From Hippasteria phrygiana (lineage: Eukaryota; Echinodermata; Asteroidea; Valvatida; Goniasteridae): a DNA stretch of 64,000 nucleotides. The position numbers and the translations under genes were made by a program. Within the stretch, counting starts at the first letter, position 1, and every line of letters starts with the position of its first letter. Location: assembly GCA_037893225.1 (NCBI GenBank), contig JAZGUH010000360.1, positions 1,798,001 to 1,862,000 of the forward strand, in the 5' to 3' direction. The notes under the pieces were generated by a model. The model searched no databases, was not told the origin of the DNA, and saw only the letters and a program-made list of their open reading frames with translations. Shown here piece by piece: positions 36,971-47,131 of this stretch.

Positions 36971-38827
36971 ATGACTGCCTTGCGCTCCCGTACTGAAATC
37001 ATCATCAAGCCGGCCGACAAAGGTTCAGCTGTGGTCATCATGGATCGTCATCAGTACATTGACGAGGCCCACCGCCAGTTGAACAATCATACTAACTACA
37101 TCTGCCTTGACTCTGACCCCACAGGTACATTCTCTCAAGAGATACAACAGGTGCTGGAAGATATGCGATCACGTGACCAGCTGTCTAAGAAAGCTCATAA
37201 ATTTCTCTCTCCCTCTGACTGTAGGACTGCCAGATTTTATCTCCTTCCAAAGATTCACAAGGCTGGCAACCCCGGTAGGCCCATTGTCTCTGGTAATGGT
37301 TCACCAACAGAACGTATCTCCCTGTTTATTGACAGTTTTCTCAAACCCCTTGTTCCACAGATGCCATCATACATCCATGACACCCCAGACTTCCTGCGCA
37401 AGCTGGAAGGAATCAAGAACAAGATTCCCAGCACAGCCATCATTGGTACTTTTGACGTCTCATCCCTGTACACCAACATCCCCCACGAGGAAGGTATTCG
37501 TGCTTGTTCCTCGGCCCTGGCCAAGGCAGGACACACAACCCCACCCATCAGTGATATTGGCACCCTCATGAGACTTGTACTAACCAAGAACAATTTTTCC
37601 TTCCTAGGTAAACACTATCTACAGGTACACGGTACAGCCATGGGCACTCGCATGGCCCCCTCCTTTGCATGCCTCTTCATGGGCGACCTCGAAGAGCGCA
37701 TGCTTGCCTCAGCACCATGTCGCCCCTGGGTATGGTGGAGATATATTGACGATGTATTTTTCATCTGGACCAGTGATCAGGACAGTCTGGAGACTTTCAT
37801 TAATCACATTAATTCCTTCCACAGGACCATCAAGTTTACATCAGAGTATTCAGTGCATCAGACCAACTTCCTGGATGTCACCATCCGCAAGGAAGACAAC
37901 TCGGTAACCACTGATCTGTATTCTAAACCCACAGACACCCACCAGTACCTCCACTCCTCCAGCTGTCACCCCAGGCATTGCAAGACAGGCATAGCATTCA
38001 GCCAGGCACTCAGACTCAGAAGGATTTGTTCTAATAATTCTGACTTTTCCCATCATGTACAGGTACTGAAGAATAACTTGGTTGCCAGGGGCCACAGCTC
38101 CCGCCAAGTTCAACGTGCTATCACCAGAGCCAAATCTATCACCAGAGATTTGGCTCTCAAGGAAAAGACGCCTAGCACTAATGCCGACCCCAAGATTCCC
38201 TTGGTCACCACCTTTCATCCCAGTCTCCCTCCCCTTCGTAAAATAACTAACGACAACCATCATATCCTTCATACTTCAGATCGCCTTGCCCGTGCCGCCC
38301 CTGACAACCCAGTATTGGCTTATAGGCGCCCCCGCAATCTACGAGACCTGATTGTTCGAGCCGAGGTCCCCACCTTGGCTGCATCCCCTCCCATACAGCA
38401 TGGTACTTTTAAGTGCGATTCCAGGTGTGTTGTTTGCCAGACTCACATGCTGGAGTCTGACTCCTTTTCTGGCCATTCATCTGGAACTACTCACAGAACC
38501 AATGGCAACATCACTTGCAACACCTCTAATGTCATATATCTCATTTCTTGCAGGGTTTGTGGTATCCAGTATGTCGGGGAGACCAAGAACACGCTCAAAA
38601 AGCGTTTCTATGGCCATCGGTCGACTGTGAACACCAAGAAAATGGACACCCCTGTTGGTCATCACTTCAACTTGCCTAACCATTCCATTTCTGATATGAT
38701 TCTACAGGGCATAGAATCACTTCGCCACCGCAAGGACTCAGTTCGCCTCAGCCGAGAGAAAGTTTGGATGAAACGTCTTCGGACTATTCAACCACATGGT
38801 CTCAACATCCAGGAAGGAAATGATTAA
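36971..38827 (+). CDS. Penelope-like reverse transcriptase/GIY-YIG endonuclease
   Basis: 618 codons without a stop. Residues 8-26 carry the Penelope hallmark IIIKPADKGSAVVIMD. Reverse transcriptase motifs follow: LPKIHKAGNPGRPIVS at about 93, the first catalytic motif TFDVSSLYTNIP at about 159, GTRMAPSFACLFM and the active site YIDDVFF at about 258. The C-terminal GIY-YIG nuclease starts at about 520 (IYLISCRVCGIQYVGETKNT), preceded by a CxxC-x-H-type zinc-binding segment (CDSRCVVCQTH). The enzyme would copy element RNA into chromosomal DNA. The ATG is accidental: the element is truncated two bases before it, so N-terminal sequence is missing. The intact frame suggests recent insertion. Confidence 0.93.
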   Translation: MTALRSRTEIIIKPADKGSAVVIMDRHQYIDEAHRQLNNHTNYICLDSDPTGTFSQEIQQVLEDMRSRDQLSKKAHKFLSPSDCRTARFYLLPKIHKAGNPGRPIVSGNGSPTERISLFIDSFLKPLVPQMPSYIHDTPDFLRKLEGIKNKIPSTAIIGTFDVSSLYTNIPHEEGIRACSSALAKAGHTTPPISDIGTLMRLVLTKNNFSFLGKHYLQVHGTAMGTRMAPSFACLFMGDLEERMLASAPCRPWVWWRYIDDVFFIWTSDQDSLETFINHINSFHRTIKFTSEYSVHQTNFLDVTIRKEDNSVTTDLYSKPTDTHQYLHSSSCHPRHCKTGIAFSQALRLRRICSNNSDFSHHVQVLKNNLVARGHSSRQVQRAITRAKSITRDLALKEKTPSTNADPKIPLVTTFHPSLPPLRKITNDNHHILHTSDRLARAAPDNPVLAYRRPRNLRDLIVRAEVPTLAASPPIQHGTFKCDSRCVVCQTHMLESDSFSGHSSGTTHRTNGNITCNTSNVIYLISCRVCGIQYVGETKNTLKKRFYGHRSTVNTKKMDTPVGHHFNLPNHSISDMILQGIESLRHRKDSVRLSREKVWMKRLRTIQPHGLNIQEGND

Positions 38828-39237
38828 CTTAAATAAATTTTCCCCCATTGTCATTTGTTTACAGATTATCCTCCTGGCATAACCCTCTTGGGGTCTCTTG
38901 GCCATATGGTGTTGTCTTTCCATTTCCTGTTTATCCTTGCCACTTCTCTTTGTTCCTTTTCTTGCCCTATTACCACCTTCAATTCAAACCCCCCCCCTAA
39001 CCACACTCCTTTGTCCATTTCCCCAGCTTCAACCTTCATCTTAATCCCTCCCCTCCTCCATCCTTACCCTAATCACACCTCTTTGTTCCTGTCTTCCTGG
39101 CTGTCCTTTCCTCTCCCTTTGATGTTTACCCACTGCCTATCTGCCATGCTCCTTTGCATCCCTCTTTTGTGTTTCTCCACCCACCCCCTCATGCATGTGT
39201 GTTCCCTACATGTTTGTTTCTTGTACTCTGTCATTCA
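38828..39237 (+). other. Penelope 3' untranslated region
   Basis: Pyrimidine-rich sequence after the stop codon. From about 38,994 it is nearly identical to the copy at 58,237 onward, which establishes that both belong to one family. Confidence 0.85.
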
Positions 39238-39275
39238 CCTTTGAGAAAGAACTTGCTTAAGTTCGAAACGTCAGG
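39238..39275 (+). ncRNA. Hammerhead-ribozyme-like motif, Penelope copy 1
   Basis: Within CCT..AGG ends the sequence has TTTGAGAAA, a perfect 6-bp stem (GAACTT-GCTT-AAGTTC) and GAAACGTC. This resembles the minimal type I hammerheads reported in Penelope-like elements (core CUGANGA, stem II, GAAA, then GUC). The first core box deviates (TTGAGAA), so self-cleavage is uncertain. Confidence 0.5.
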
Positions 39276-39353
39276 CCAGCTAATTTTTTGATTTGTATAT
39301 TTCAGGTCCATTCAGTCAGTCAGCAGTTTGCAGCAGTTTTATTCATTTTCATG

Positions 39354-39367
39354 TTCTCTCTGATATG
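39354..39367. repeat. Target site duplication, right (Penelope copy 1)
   Basis: Exact second copy of TTCTCTCTGATATG, just 10 bp before the next exon, so the insertion nearly hit the splice acceptor. Confidence 0.85.
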
Positions 39368-39377
39368 GTAATTACAG

Positions 39378-39506
39378 AGCAAGTTGTTTGGAGACGAAGC
39401 CAACCGCCTCCTGCACTACGTGAAGGACCTGGACAGTCAGCTGTCATCGGCCCAACCAGTCAGTGGTCTACCAGAGACTGCCAAGGAACAACTAGAGAAA
39501 CACAAT
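39378..39506 (+). CDS. MACF1: Spectraplakin exon 12 (spectrin repeat)
   Basis: 129 bp, acceptor GTAATTACAG, donor CACAAT|GTAAGT, phase 0-0. Encodes SKLFGDEANRLLHYVKDLDS and ends TAKEQLEKHN. Confidence 0.9.
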
Positions 39507-39741
39507 GTAAGTTTTTCCTTGTACTCCCTGAGATTACTCTGCACTACACAAAAGAGCCATCACAATAACCCTATTCGGTTCTGAAATCTACACATGTGCA
39601 TTGTAAAGACATACTTTGAAAGTGTGGAGAGGGACTAAATTAATACAAATATGATTTCTTGCACTTTTCAAGCATTTTGTAAAGTGGAATACTCCAAATA
39701 CATGTAGGTCCAAATAAAAGCATATTTCATGCTCTTTGCAG

Positions 39742-39797
39742 TCATATAGTTAACTCTAAGATCATGGAGACCGGTCGCCGACTCCGCAGCAAGACAG
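39742..39797 (+). CDS. MACF1: Spectraplakin exon 13 (partial, phase conflict)
   Basis: Acceptor CTCTTTGCAG, donor AAGACAG|GTGAGA. The spectrin-like frame HIVNSKIMETGRRLRSKT begins one base inside the exon, incompatible with the phase-0 end of exon 12. Its phase-1 end is incompatible with exon 14. Confidence 0.65.
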
Positions 39798-40456
39798 GTG
39801 AGATGGCACAGGGTTGTCATGGACACACACTGACTGGTCAGGACCGGATTATCTCATATACCCTTTACATGTCATATTGGAACAATAGTTAGGCTAACCA
39901 AGCACAATGATGACTCTTTCCCGCTGTTAAATAGGAAGTCAGGTATCTACCTCGGTTAAAAATACATGACGCACAATGTCCATCCAAATGACGTCATCAG
40001 TGGCATATTAAAAAAAATATATACTTTTGCCCAATCTAATCAGTAAAATACTGCACGAGTGTGGCATCGGTTTTGCCAAGGAGAGGTTCGATTTTTAACT
40101 GAAAACTAAACAAATTGGTGGAAACAGGCATAATGTGTATTTTGTTTGCAACCATTACTCTTTGCCATCATGAACATCAGCAATAACTTTTAAAAACGTG
40201 TTTGGAAAATTTCAGACATTTTTAGAACCAGGAGAAATTTCTTCTGGTGAAAGAAATATTTGGTCATATGATATTGGTGGCTGACCTTCAGATGATCAAA
40301 ATTGTCTTGTCTTGTCTTGTAAGACTAATCCCACTTTCTGAAAGCTTGGATCATGCACAAGTGCAAAACAGTAATCAGTAGACTGCCAGGTTTCCAGAAC
40401 ACATCTTTCTTTACTGATGCGACTTAGTGCTAACATAATTCCTGTTGATCTGGCAG
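39798..40456. other. Intron 13, missing exon suspected
   Basis: Exon 13 ends in phase 1 but exon 14 starts in phase 0, and half a spectrin repeat is missing between them. I see no exon in this 659-bp stretch. A short TGTCTTGTCTTGT tract lies at 40,304-40,320. Confidence 0.6.
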
Positions 40457-40612
40457 ACCAAGCTGGATGACGCTCTGAGGCAGGCGCAGCAGTTCCACGA
40501 TGCCCTGCAGTCCTTCATCACCTGGCTGACGTCTGCAGAGAAGACCATGAATGCCTCAAAGCCTCCCAGCACCGTGCTGGAGACGGTCAACCAACAAATT
40601 GCAGAGCACAAG
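40457..40612 (+). CDS. MACF1: Spectraplakin exon 14 (spectrin repeat)
   Basis: 156 bp, acceptor GATCTGGCAG, donor CACAAG|GTAGGC, phase 0-0. Encodes TKLDDALRQAQQFHDALQSF then ITWLTSAEKTMNAS, a helix A with conserved tryptophan. Confidence 0.92.
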
Positions 40613-41066
40613 GTAGGCGCTCTCATTAATTCTCACCATAGGCAAAAATGTTAGTGATGCATGAGGGACTTCATAAAGAAAAACACATCTGGAGCAATTT
40701 AAGTATAATGATCAAGATCAAGCCTTTTGAGTAAGCTGCCATCTTTGTTGCCCCTTCAGGTAAGGCATTGCCACTGGAAAAATTCAGATAGATTGTCAAT
40801 TACCAGTCACCAGAGCTACCCGAAACATGATCTATGCAGTGAAAAGTAGCAGCTGTCAATGGTTTTACCAACATAATGTTGAAATTTATCGGGTTGTAAA
40901 ATTGAGTGATATATTGAAATGAAGATTATGCCTAAAAAATAAGTTTAAAAATTCCCTCATTTTGTGTGATCTGGTCACAAAATGTTAAGCAAGACAGTTT
41001 TTAGAATGGCAAACTTTTTTTTCTTCCATTTTTGAATATTTGTCCAATTTTGTTTTACCTTGACAG
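40613..41066. other. Intron 14
   Basis: AT-rich, nothing recognisable. Confidence 0.6.
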
Positions 41067-41273
41067 GACTTCCTGCGAGACATCGCCACCAAGCGAGACA
41101 CCATGAAGGACCTGGACCGCACCGGCACCCAGTTGAAGTATTTCAGCCAGAAGCAGGACGTTACCCTGATCAAGAACCTGCTGATCAGCATTCAGAACGG
41201 CTGGGTGCTGGTCCAGAACTGCTGCAATGAGCGCAGCAGGCAGCTGGACTCTGGCTTTAAGCGCTCAAAGCAG
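41067..41273 (+). CDS. MACF1: Spectraplakin exon 15 (spectrin repeat)
   Basis: 207 bp, acceptor CTTGACAG, donor AAGCAG|GTGGGT, phase 0-0. Encodes DFLRDIATKRDTMKDLDRTG, LLISIQNGWVLVQNCCNERS and RQLDSGFKRSKQ. Confidence 0.92.
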
Positions 41274-41646
41274 GTGGGTTTGGTCTTGTTTGTCGGTAGA
41301 ATTACTTTTCCAGGCTCAAGCTGGGGAGTTTTAGCCCCAAACTTTTGTCTGGTCCCCCACCCCAAACCCACCCATCCAAAAAAAACTTCAGGAATGGAAA
41401 AATATATGAAATCTAGGAAGCCTGCTGGTCCCATTTTTATGGCTGTGCTCGCAGTAAGCCCAGAATTAAGAATCCCTATTATCTCTGTGATGCCATGGTA
41501 CTGTTTTGTACAGTCCATTCTTAATTTTTTTTTATTACTCAGTAATTTTTTCTTTAAAAACTTTCCTGTTGTGAACTCGTATCCCGATCAATCACTTGCC
41601 AGTGAGGTGATCTTCAGTCAAACGAAGCCGTGTATTTTGTCCGCAG
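41274..41646. other. Intron 15
   Basis: No recognisable element. Confidence 0.55.
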
Positions 41647-41765
41647 TTTGCTGACCAGTACAAGAAGATGTTTGACTGGCAGAGGATGCAGAGAACAAAC
41701 TGGATGTGGACAAGTCCATTGGCAGTGACCCGGAGACCCTGAAGGCCCAACCGAGAAAGCACAAG
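41647..41765 (+). CDS. MACF1: Spectraplakin exon 16, frameshifted
   Basis: Acceptor TGTCCGCAG, donor CACAAG|GTAGAC. The first frame reads FADQYKKMFDW; just after, spectrin-like sequence continues in another frame as EDAENKLDVDKSIGSDPETL. The length of 119 bp is one short of a multiple of three. Confidence 0.85.
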
Positions 41766-42854
41766 GTAGACCATCATTTAATTCACTGCTCATTTCCACA
41801 CGGCCATCTTAAAGACTCTGCTATAGCACAGTTTCCTGATGACTTCCAAAAGTTGCTGTTAATATCCAAAAGTTGCTGTGCGTGAAATGTTCAGACTAAA
41901 ATATTAACATCCCCATACTATATACAAAATGTTTAAAAAGGGAATGTTGATGAGATAAAAAAAATTACGCCACCTATGCAGAAAATGCCATTTTGAAATC
42001 TAAGACGGTTAATAAAATGTCAGCCTGTTAATAAAAAAATGACAGAAAAGCCAACAGAGATATGAATAAACAGGATGACGGGGAACAGATGAACAGGGGC
42101 GTGTTTTCGCGACTGTGACCAGAAACATGTTTCCGCTTTGATCATTGGTTGGGCGTTTTTGCATCTTCGGTCATGGTTGTGTGACGTCATTGTTACGACT
42201 AAACGAGAACCGAAGGTTGGAGTCGGTTCACAGGTTCAAAATGGCGGAAGATACTGAAACCTAAGCAGACGATATTTTTTTTATTTGTCCCAAAAATTAG
42301 TGAATTATGTATGAGAGCCACCATGGCTGGGCCCGTCGTGTGTAAAGCATGGTAATATCGTCTAACCGACGTCTTTTTCTTTTCAACCATTCCTCTTCTT
42401 CGACGTCATTCACCAGATACTCAAACTCTTGTACAACTACTCGCTCTTCCGCCATGTTTGTTTACAAGATCGGTCAATGCATATGGAGATCAATGGGTCA
42501 ATGACAGTTTCTGGTTCTGCGTTTTCTCGCTCCTGTGTAAACATGTTTCTGGTTATCGTTTTGACGCCAAACATGTTTCAAGTTGCGGATCGCGAAAACA
42601 CGCCCCAGGCTGACGGGGAACAAAATTAGGTACATGTGTACAGTTTTAAACCATGCATTCTACAACTCTAAATGAACAGGTAAACATGATCAAACAGAAT
42701 CTGAAAATGAATGTATAAGTACAGAGAAAAATACAACAATAAAACAAGGACCAACCAGCCCAGAATAATGTGCACAAAAGTCTGTACGTTACTTTCAAAA
42801 TCGGCCTGCATTCTCGAGAGTTGATTATAACTTGTTATGTGACTCCGACTACAG
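41766..42854. other. Intron 16 with one TIR element
   Basis: Holds the 42,096-42,606 element; the rest is plain AT-rich sequence. Confidence 0.6.
42096..42606. mobile_element. Non-autonomous TIR element, 511 bp
   Basis: Inverted ends GGGGCGTGTTTTCGCGA at both sides, with further matched blocks inside the arms (AAACATGTTT, AATGGCGGAAGA / ATGGCGGAAGAGC). TGACGGGGAACA occurs on both flanks but not directly at the left end. Long, loose TIRs suggest a Mutator-like origin; this is tentative. Confidence 0.6.
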
Positions 42855-43001
42855 GAGCTGCAGCGATCCCTGGGTTCTAAGCAGCCAACCTACGATGGCA
42901 CCCTACGGGCTGGCCGCTCACTGAGAGAGAAGAGCAACCCGGCAGACACTAAGATCATCAACGGACAAATGGGATACCGTCTGCGGAAAATCGGTCGACA
43001 G
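42855..43001 (+). CDS. MACF1: Spectraplakin exon 17, frameshifted
   Basis: Acceptor CGACTACAG, donor CGACAG|GTACAA. Begins ELQRSLGSKQPTYDGTLRAG. Near 42,962 the spectrin signature KWDTVCGKSVDR appears in another frame, and that frame is the one that joins exon 18 exactly (split arginine codon). Confidence 0.88.
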
Positions 43002-43976
43002 GTACAATAATTACTAATAATAATAAAATTCATATGAATTATGTGCGCATGTCCACAAACATTGCACTCAAGCCATTACATTATTGTTGTTCAGGAACTT
43101 AACCCCTTGCGTACGGAAGACTCCAAATGGCGAAGAAAACAATTCCACCTGGCCGGATGACGCCATTTGCCGCTATTTGTGCAGTTTCAATCCATTTTAT
43201 TGTGTATGTTATGCTTGACTGCACAAGCACATTGTGTCCGTTTCGCTTGGCTGCAAAGGTTGGCGCGACACCCCAGCGCGACACCCCGGCGCCTCCTGTA
43301 AATAACCGTACTCAAGGGGTTAAAGCATTCCTTATACCATCTCACCTCTCTGGAGAGTATTCAGTCCGAATGCTGCTTTCCAAACGAAAGGGTTATGTGT
43401 ATAAATGCAAACAGAACAACCAACTCTGCCCTTACTCCTGCGTGGAGAAAACCAGTTAGTGATAAAGTGTCTTGCTCAAGGACACAAGCACAATGATCCA
43501 GATTATTTCCAATACTTTTATTGTATAAAGCATGAATAACAATGTCAAAGCACAAAATGAGCTTACGAAATATGTGTGTCTCTCGGCATATTGAAGTGAG
43601 TGGAAAGTCAATGCATGTCATTCTGATTTACAAGCAAAAACAATTTTCCAGTAGGAAGTCGATTTCGGGAGTGTTAACATTTTTTTAATCTGTAGTTGTA
43701 GGGTAATTATATTAGGCTGTGCAGTATAGTTCAATGTACATGGTGTACCAAGTCTAAGCTTTATTTTCTAAAAACAAAGGTTCATGACTAAACGCTCCAA
43801 AAAGGCTGGGGCTTGGGCTAGGAACAAGCTGACGGCAACATAATACATCAAATTAAGGCTTATAAACCTGTACTTTTTGGGAAATATCATTTTTCAAATA
43901 TCGCTACTTCCACCCATTTTGTGTTGCCATGGCGCACGTATCGTATAAACCTTGTATCGTGATGGTCATCTTTTAG
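43002..43976. other. Intron 17
   Basis: Contains the 43,099-43,323 MITE; nothing else recognisable. Confidence 0.6.
43099..43323. mobile_element. TTAA-flanked MITE, copy 2
   Basis: TTAA at both ends, termini AACCCCTTG / CAAGGGGTT, 225 bp. Inverted relative to the copy at 29,805. The pair share GGCCGGATGACGCCAT and TGACTGCACAAGCACATTGT blocks. Confidence 0.78.
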
Positions 43977-44136
43977 GCAACGCAAGCTGGAAGAATCGCT
44001 GCTTCATAGCGGTCAGCTCAAGGACGCCCTGCAGGCCCTGCTGGACTGGCTGTATGAGATGGAACCAAAACTGAACGAGAATAACCCTGTCCATGGAGAC
44101 ATTGATACCGTCATGAACCTCATGGAAGCACACAAG
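43977..44136 (+). CDS. MACF1: Spectraplakin exon 18 (spectrin repeat)
   Basis: 160 bp, acceptor ATCTTTTAG, donor CACAAG|GTAATT, phase 2 to 0. Encodes [20 protein letters not shown] then [17 protein letters not shown]. Confidence 0.92.
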
Positions 44137-44157
44137 GTAATTGCATCATTTGGTGTT

Positions 44158-44272
44158 AACCCCTCTGCGCATAGTTTAACCCCTCTGCGCATAGTTTAAC
44201 CCCTCTGCGCATAGTTTAACCCCTCTGCGCATAGTTTAACCCCTCTGCGCATAGTTTAACCCCTCTGCGCAA
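44158..44272. repeat. 20-bp tandem repeat
   Basis: Nearly six perfect copies of AACCCCTCTGCGCATAGTTT in an intron. The start of the unit resembles the AACCCCTTGCG end of the TTAA MITEs nearby. Confidence 0.9.
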
Positions 44273-44575
44273 GGCTGCAGAGGGCGCTGTACATGTCTCA
44301 AAGTCAGTGTCTATGTTTTGGAAGTTTAGGCCAAATTTGTCAGTATTATTTCGGTTGTCAATCTGCAATGCATTTAAAATGTTGTAGATTGAAATGATTT
44401 TTTCTTCCCAGGACTGCATTATTGTAGTTACCCATTTCGCCCCAGTCCGAAAATGGTCATTTCGTAAAATAGAATGCCGCCACGTTGTAGCTGCTATACG
44501 GTATGCCTGGAAGTACCATAATTACCAATTTTGAGATCGGCTTGCACGCTCTATTAAAATATTTGAACTCCACAG

Positions 44576-44770
44576 GCTTTCCAGCGAGATCTGGGCAGCC
44601 GCAAGAGCAGTGTGCGCTCTGTGAACAAGTCGGCCAAGGACCTGATGGAGAAGTCTAGCGAGGACACGTCACACCTGAAGGCCAAGGTGCAGGAGCTGGG
44701 TAGCAAGTGGGACAATGTTTGCCAACTCAGCGTGGTCAAGCAAGACCGCCTGGAGGATGCCATGAAGGAG
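44576..44770 (+). CDS. MACF1: Spectraplakin exon 19 (spectrin repeat)
   Basis: 195 bp, acceptor ACTCCACAG, donor AAGGAG|GTAGGC, phase 0-0. Encodes AFQRDLGSRKSSVRSVNKSA and QELGSKWDNVCQLSVVKQDR. Closely matches the penultimate region of vertebrate MACF1/dystonin rods as I know them. Confidence 0.93.
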
Positions 44771-45298
44771 GTAGGCATCCTTTGAAAATCCTGTGTGGAG
44801 ATTTCAGTATATTCATTTAGTACGAAAGTCAAAAACCTGATGGCCAAAAACTGGCAGGTAAATCAGACGTACATCTCCTAAAGGGGGCGCACTTGAATAA
44901 AATCTCAGTAATTCAAATTGCAGCCAGTAAGAATTGACCTATCACGGTCGAATCGTGTCAACGCAGCTTGTGAATTATTGTCCAATCTCATCAATTATAA
45001 TTCCATGTGGAACGCGCAAAATCTGAGACAAACCAAAATTACCACACAAAATTCCCATAGGGTTGTCTAAGGGGTGTGGTTAACTCGTAAACGGCGATAG
45101 GTCAATTGGTTTTGACAAATTGTAGTATACTATGTTGATCTCCATCCCCATTTATTTTATGCATGTGAAGCAATTTGTATCTACCCAAGGTCAATCCTCC
45201 AAACAAAATGGCTTACGACCAACTGAATATGGACACGGTTGTATTGTGTTTGTTTGTCCGGTGAATATATTCTCTAATGTGTCCAACCTTCTTTCTAG
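44771..45298. other. Intron 19
   Basis: No recognisable element. Confidence 0.55.
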
Positions 45299-45427
45299 GC
45301 GGAGGAATTCCACGAGGTTGTGCACATGCTGCTGGAGTGGCTAGCCGATGCTGAACAGAGTCTTCTCTTCCAGGGACCGCTGAGTGAGGACAAGGAAGTC
45401 ATCATAGATCTACTGGATGCTCACAGT
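45299..45427 (+). CDS. MACF1: Spectraplakin exon 20 (spectrin repeat)
   Basis: 129 bp, acceptor CTTTCTAG, donor CACAGT|GTAATT, phase 0-0. Encodes AEEFHEVVHMLLEWLADAEQ then SLLFQGPLSEDKE, a highly conserved spectraplakin segment. Confidence 0.94.
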
Positions 45428-45824
45428 GTAATTATCTTCATCGACTTTGTCCCCTGTGGGTGTGATCTTGCCACGCCATGTTGTTTCCCACCATGCCTTG
45501 TGGGATCTTCACTTTTTTGGTTTAGTCCAATTTAAATCCCCCATGTTTTGAGAAATTGTAATTGTCCGTTAGAGAAAATCAACACTTGCCATATTTATTT
45601 GCAGTTATTTTGTCATTTTTTAAAGCATACGCAGCATCCCCGTTTTAGCAACACGTACATGTTCAGTGTGCAAATTTACCCACATACATCAAAAAATTGT
45701 TGACACAATTCTGCCAGCTTTTTGCCATTTTGGGATTAAAAATTGACAAAGCCACCCATTCAGCATCTAGGTTCGAAATACGAAATTGAAATTGTAAAAC
45801 TTTGTGATGATTTGTGATTTGCAG
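45428..45824. other. Intron 20
   Basis: No recognisable element. Confidence 0.55.
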
Positions 45825-45968
45825 GACTTCAAGCTGAGGATCGACACCCACGGGGGTCGGCTGAATGAAGCCTGCGAGCTCGGAGATGTCATCCTGACCA
45901 AGTGCTATCCTGATGCAGTCACCATCATTAAGCACTTGATCACAGTACTACAAGCACGATAGGAAGAG
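45825..45968 (+). CDS. MACF1: Spectraplakin exon 21 with in-frame TAG
   Basis: 144 bp, acceptor GATTTGCAG, donor GAAGAG|GTTAGT. Encodes DFKLRIDTHGGRLNEACELG and CYPDAVTIIKHLITVLQAR, then TAG, then EE to the donor. The stop lies three codons before the exon end, where the family has a sense codon. Confidence 0.9.
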
Positions 45969-46179
45969 GTTAGTCCCCCCTACTCTTCCCCCAAATTTTG
46001 TCAAGGAAGCTTCCTGAATCGTCCAAAATTTAAACAGTGCATTAACCCAAGGGTACACTCTTTGTACTTTCAGATGACATCAAGCCCTCTGTAAAGTAAT
46101 GGTGACTTTTTTGCGTCATGGTTAATGTACCGAACGCTGACTAGTCTGGCCTCGGCCTCTTCAGTTTGTCTTTACCCAG
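45969..46179. other. Intron 21, deletion of a repeat suspected
   Basis: Only 211 bp separate exons 21 and 22, yet family members have a further spectrin repeat and linker between the corresponding residues. Splice phases also disagree. No exon is visible. Confidence 0.6.
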
Positions 46180-46335
46180 TAGCAATGTCAATGAGCCGTG
46201 AGCCCAGCCCGGGACCGGACACCTCGCGCAACCCGCGCGTGGCTGCCTTGCACAACAAATGGAAGCAAGTGTGGCTGCATGATGGCGATGGATCGGAGAC
46301 GCCGACTGCAAGACGCCCTGGACAGACAAGCTGAG
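46180..46335 (+). CDS. MACF1: Spectraplakin exon 22, frameshifted
   Basis: Donor GCTGAG|GTAATG; acceptor uncertain (TTTACCCAG, or three bases on). One frame reads SMSREPSPGPDTSRNPRVAA then HNKWKQVWLH; the spectrin helix continues as MAMDRRRRLQDALDRQAE one frame over. A single indel near 46,281 is implied. Confidence 0.85.
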
Positions 46336-47131
46336 GTAATGTTTCCAGAGTAAACTTCAATAAATTGAGTAGTTACTAACTGGATCCCCACAGAAATCTG
46401 ACATTCCGTGACTTCCCAGGAAAAAAAAATCGTTTTCCCCCATGACCAATTCTAACACTACTTTTTACACCTTAAAAAGCCAGTTTGTGATACACTGACC
46501 ATGTGTATTGGTTGTGTGAGATTCTAAGACTTTTTAATGGCTTTTCTCTTGAAATATAAATTTTCCAGGGCTTCTTGTAACATAACAAAATTCCATGACT
46601 TTCCACGATGGTTTTAAATTTCAGAATTTTCCATAACTGTGGGTACCTTGAGCTAAGACGTCTGCACCAGTAAGCAGGTTGTGGTCCCGAATAAGCCTGT
46701 GAATTTTTTCCTTACAAGGTCTTTGGAAAATCCTGTTTCAATTTTCATCATCCCGGATGCAAATTCCAACTTCTGACATTTAAATCATCTACTGAAGGGA
46801 TTAGTTCTGTATCATATAAACACACCTTTAGATCTGCATGTAGGATATGTGTACTCGACGTACGCAGGATCTGGAAAAAATTGAATCTGCCACAGTTTTT
46901 CTCAATTGTCAGTTTTCTTGGATTGCTTTGCATATTGATAATTTGACCTAGTCAATTTCCCTTTTGGCTTATTTGATTATATTATGATAAATAGTCGTAT
47001 GCCCACATCAAACCTTGCCCTTGACGGTTCGTTCAAGAGAAAACAATTTATTGATCAATTGATTATCAAACAAGTTGCCGAGATACCACGCCATCCCTTT
47101 GACTTATCATTTTATTGATGCTTCTCCACAG
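46336..47131. other. Intron 22
   Basis: No recognisable element. Confidence 0.55.

Larger units (their letters stand above)
36969..39353 (+). mobile_element. 5'-truncated Penelope-like retroelement
   Basis: A 2,385-bp insertion between two copies of a 14-bp direct repeat. It starts inside the coding region and ends with an AT-rich 3' end. It carries a reverse transcriptase and GIY-YIG endonuclease frame, a C-rich 3' UTR of about 530 bp and a hammerhead-ribozyme-like motif. 5' truncation with target duplication is normal for target-primed insertion. A second copy of the same 3' UTR sits at 58,237-58,581. Confidence 0.88.

Noticed and set aside
36971..36973. ATG as the genuine start of the Penelope protein
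   Set aside because: The target duplication ends at 36,968, so the element is truncated two bases before this ATG and the natural N-terminus is absent.
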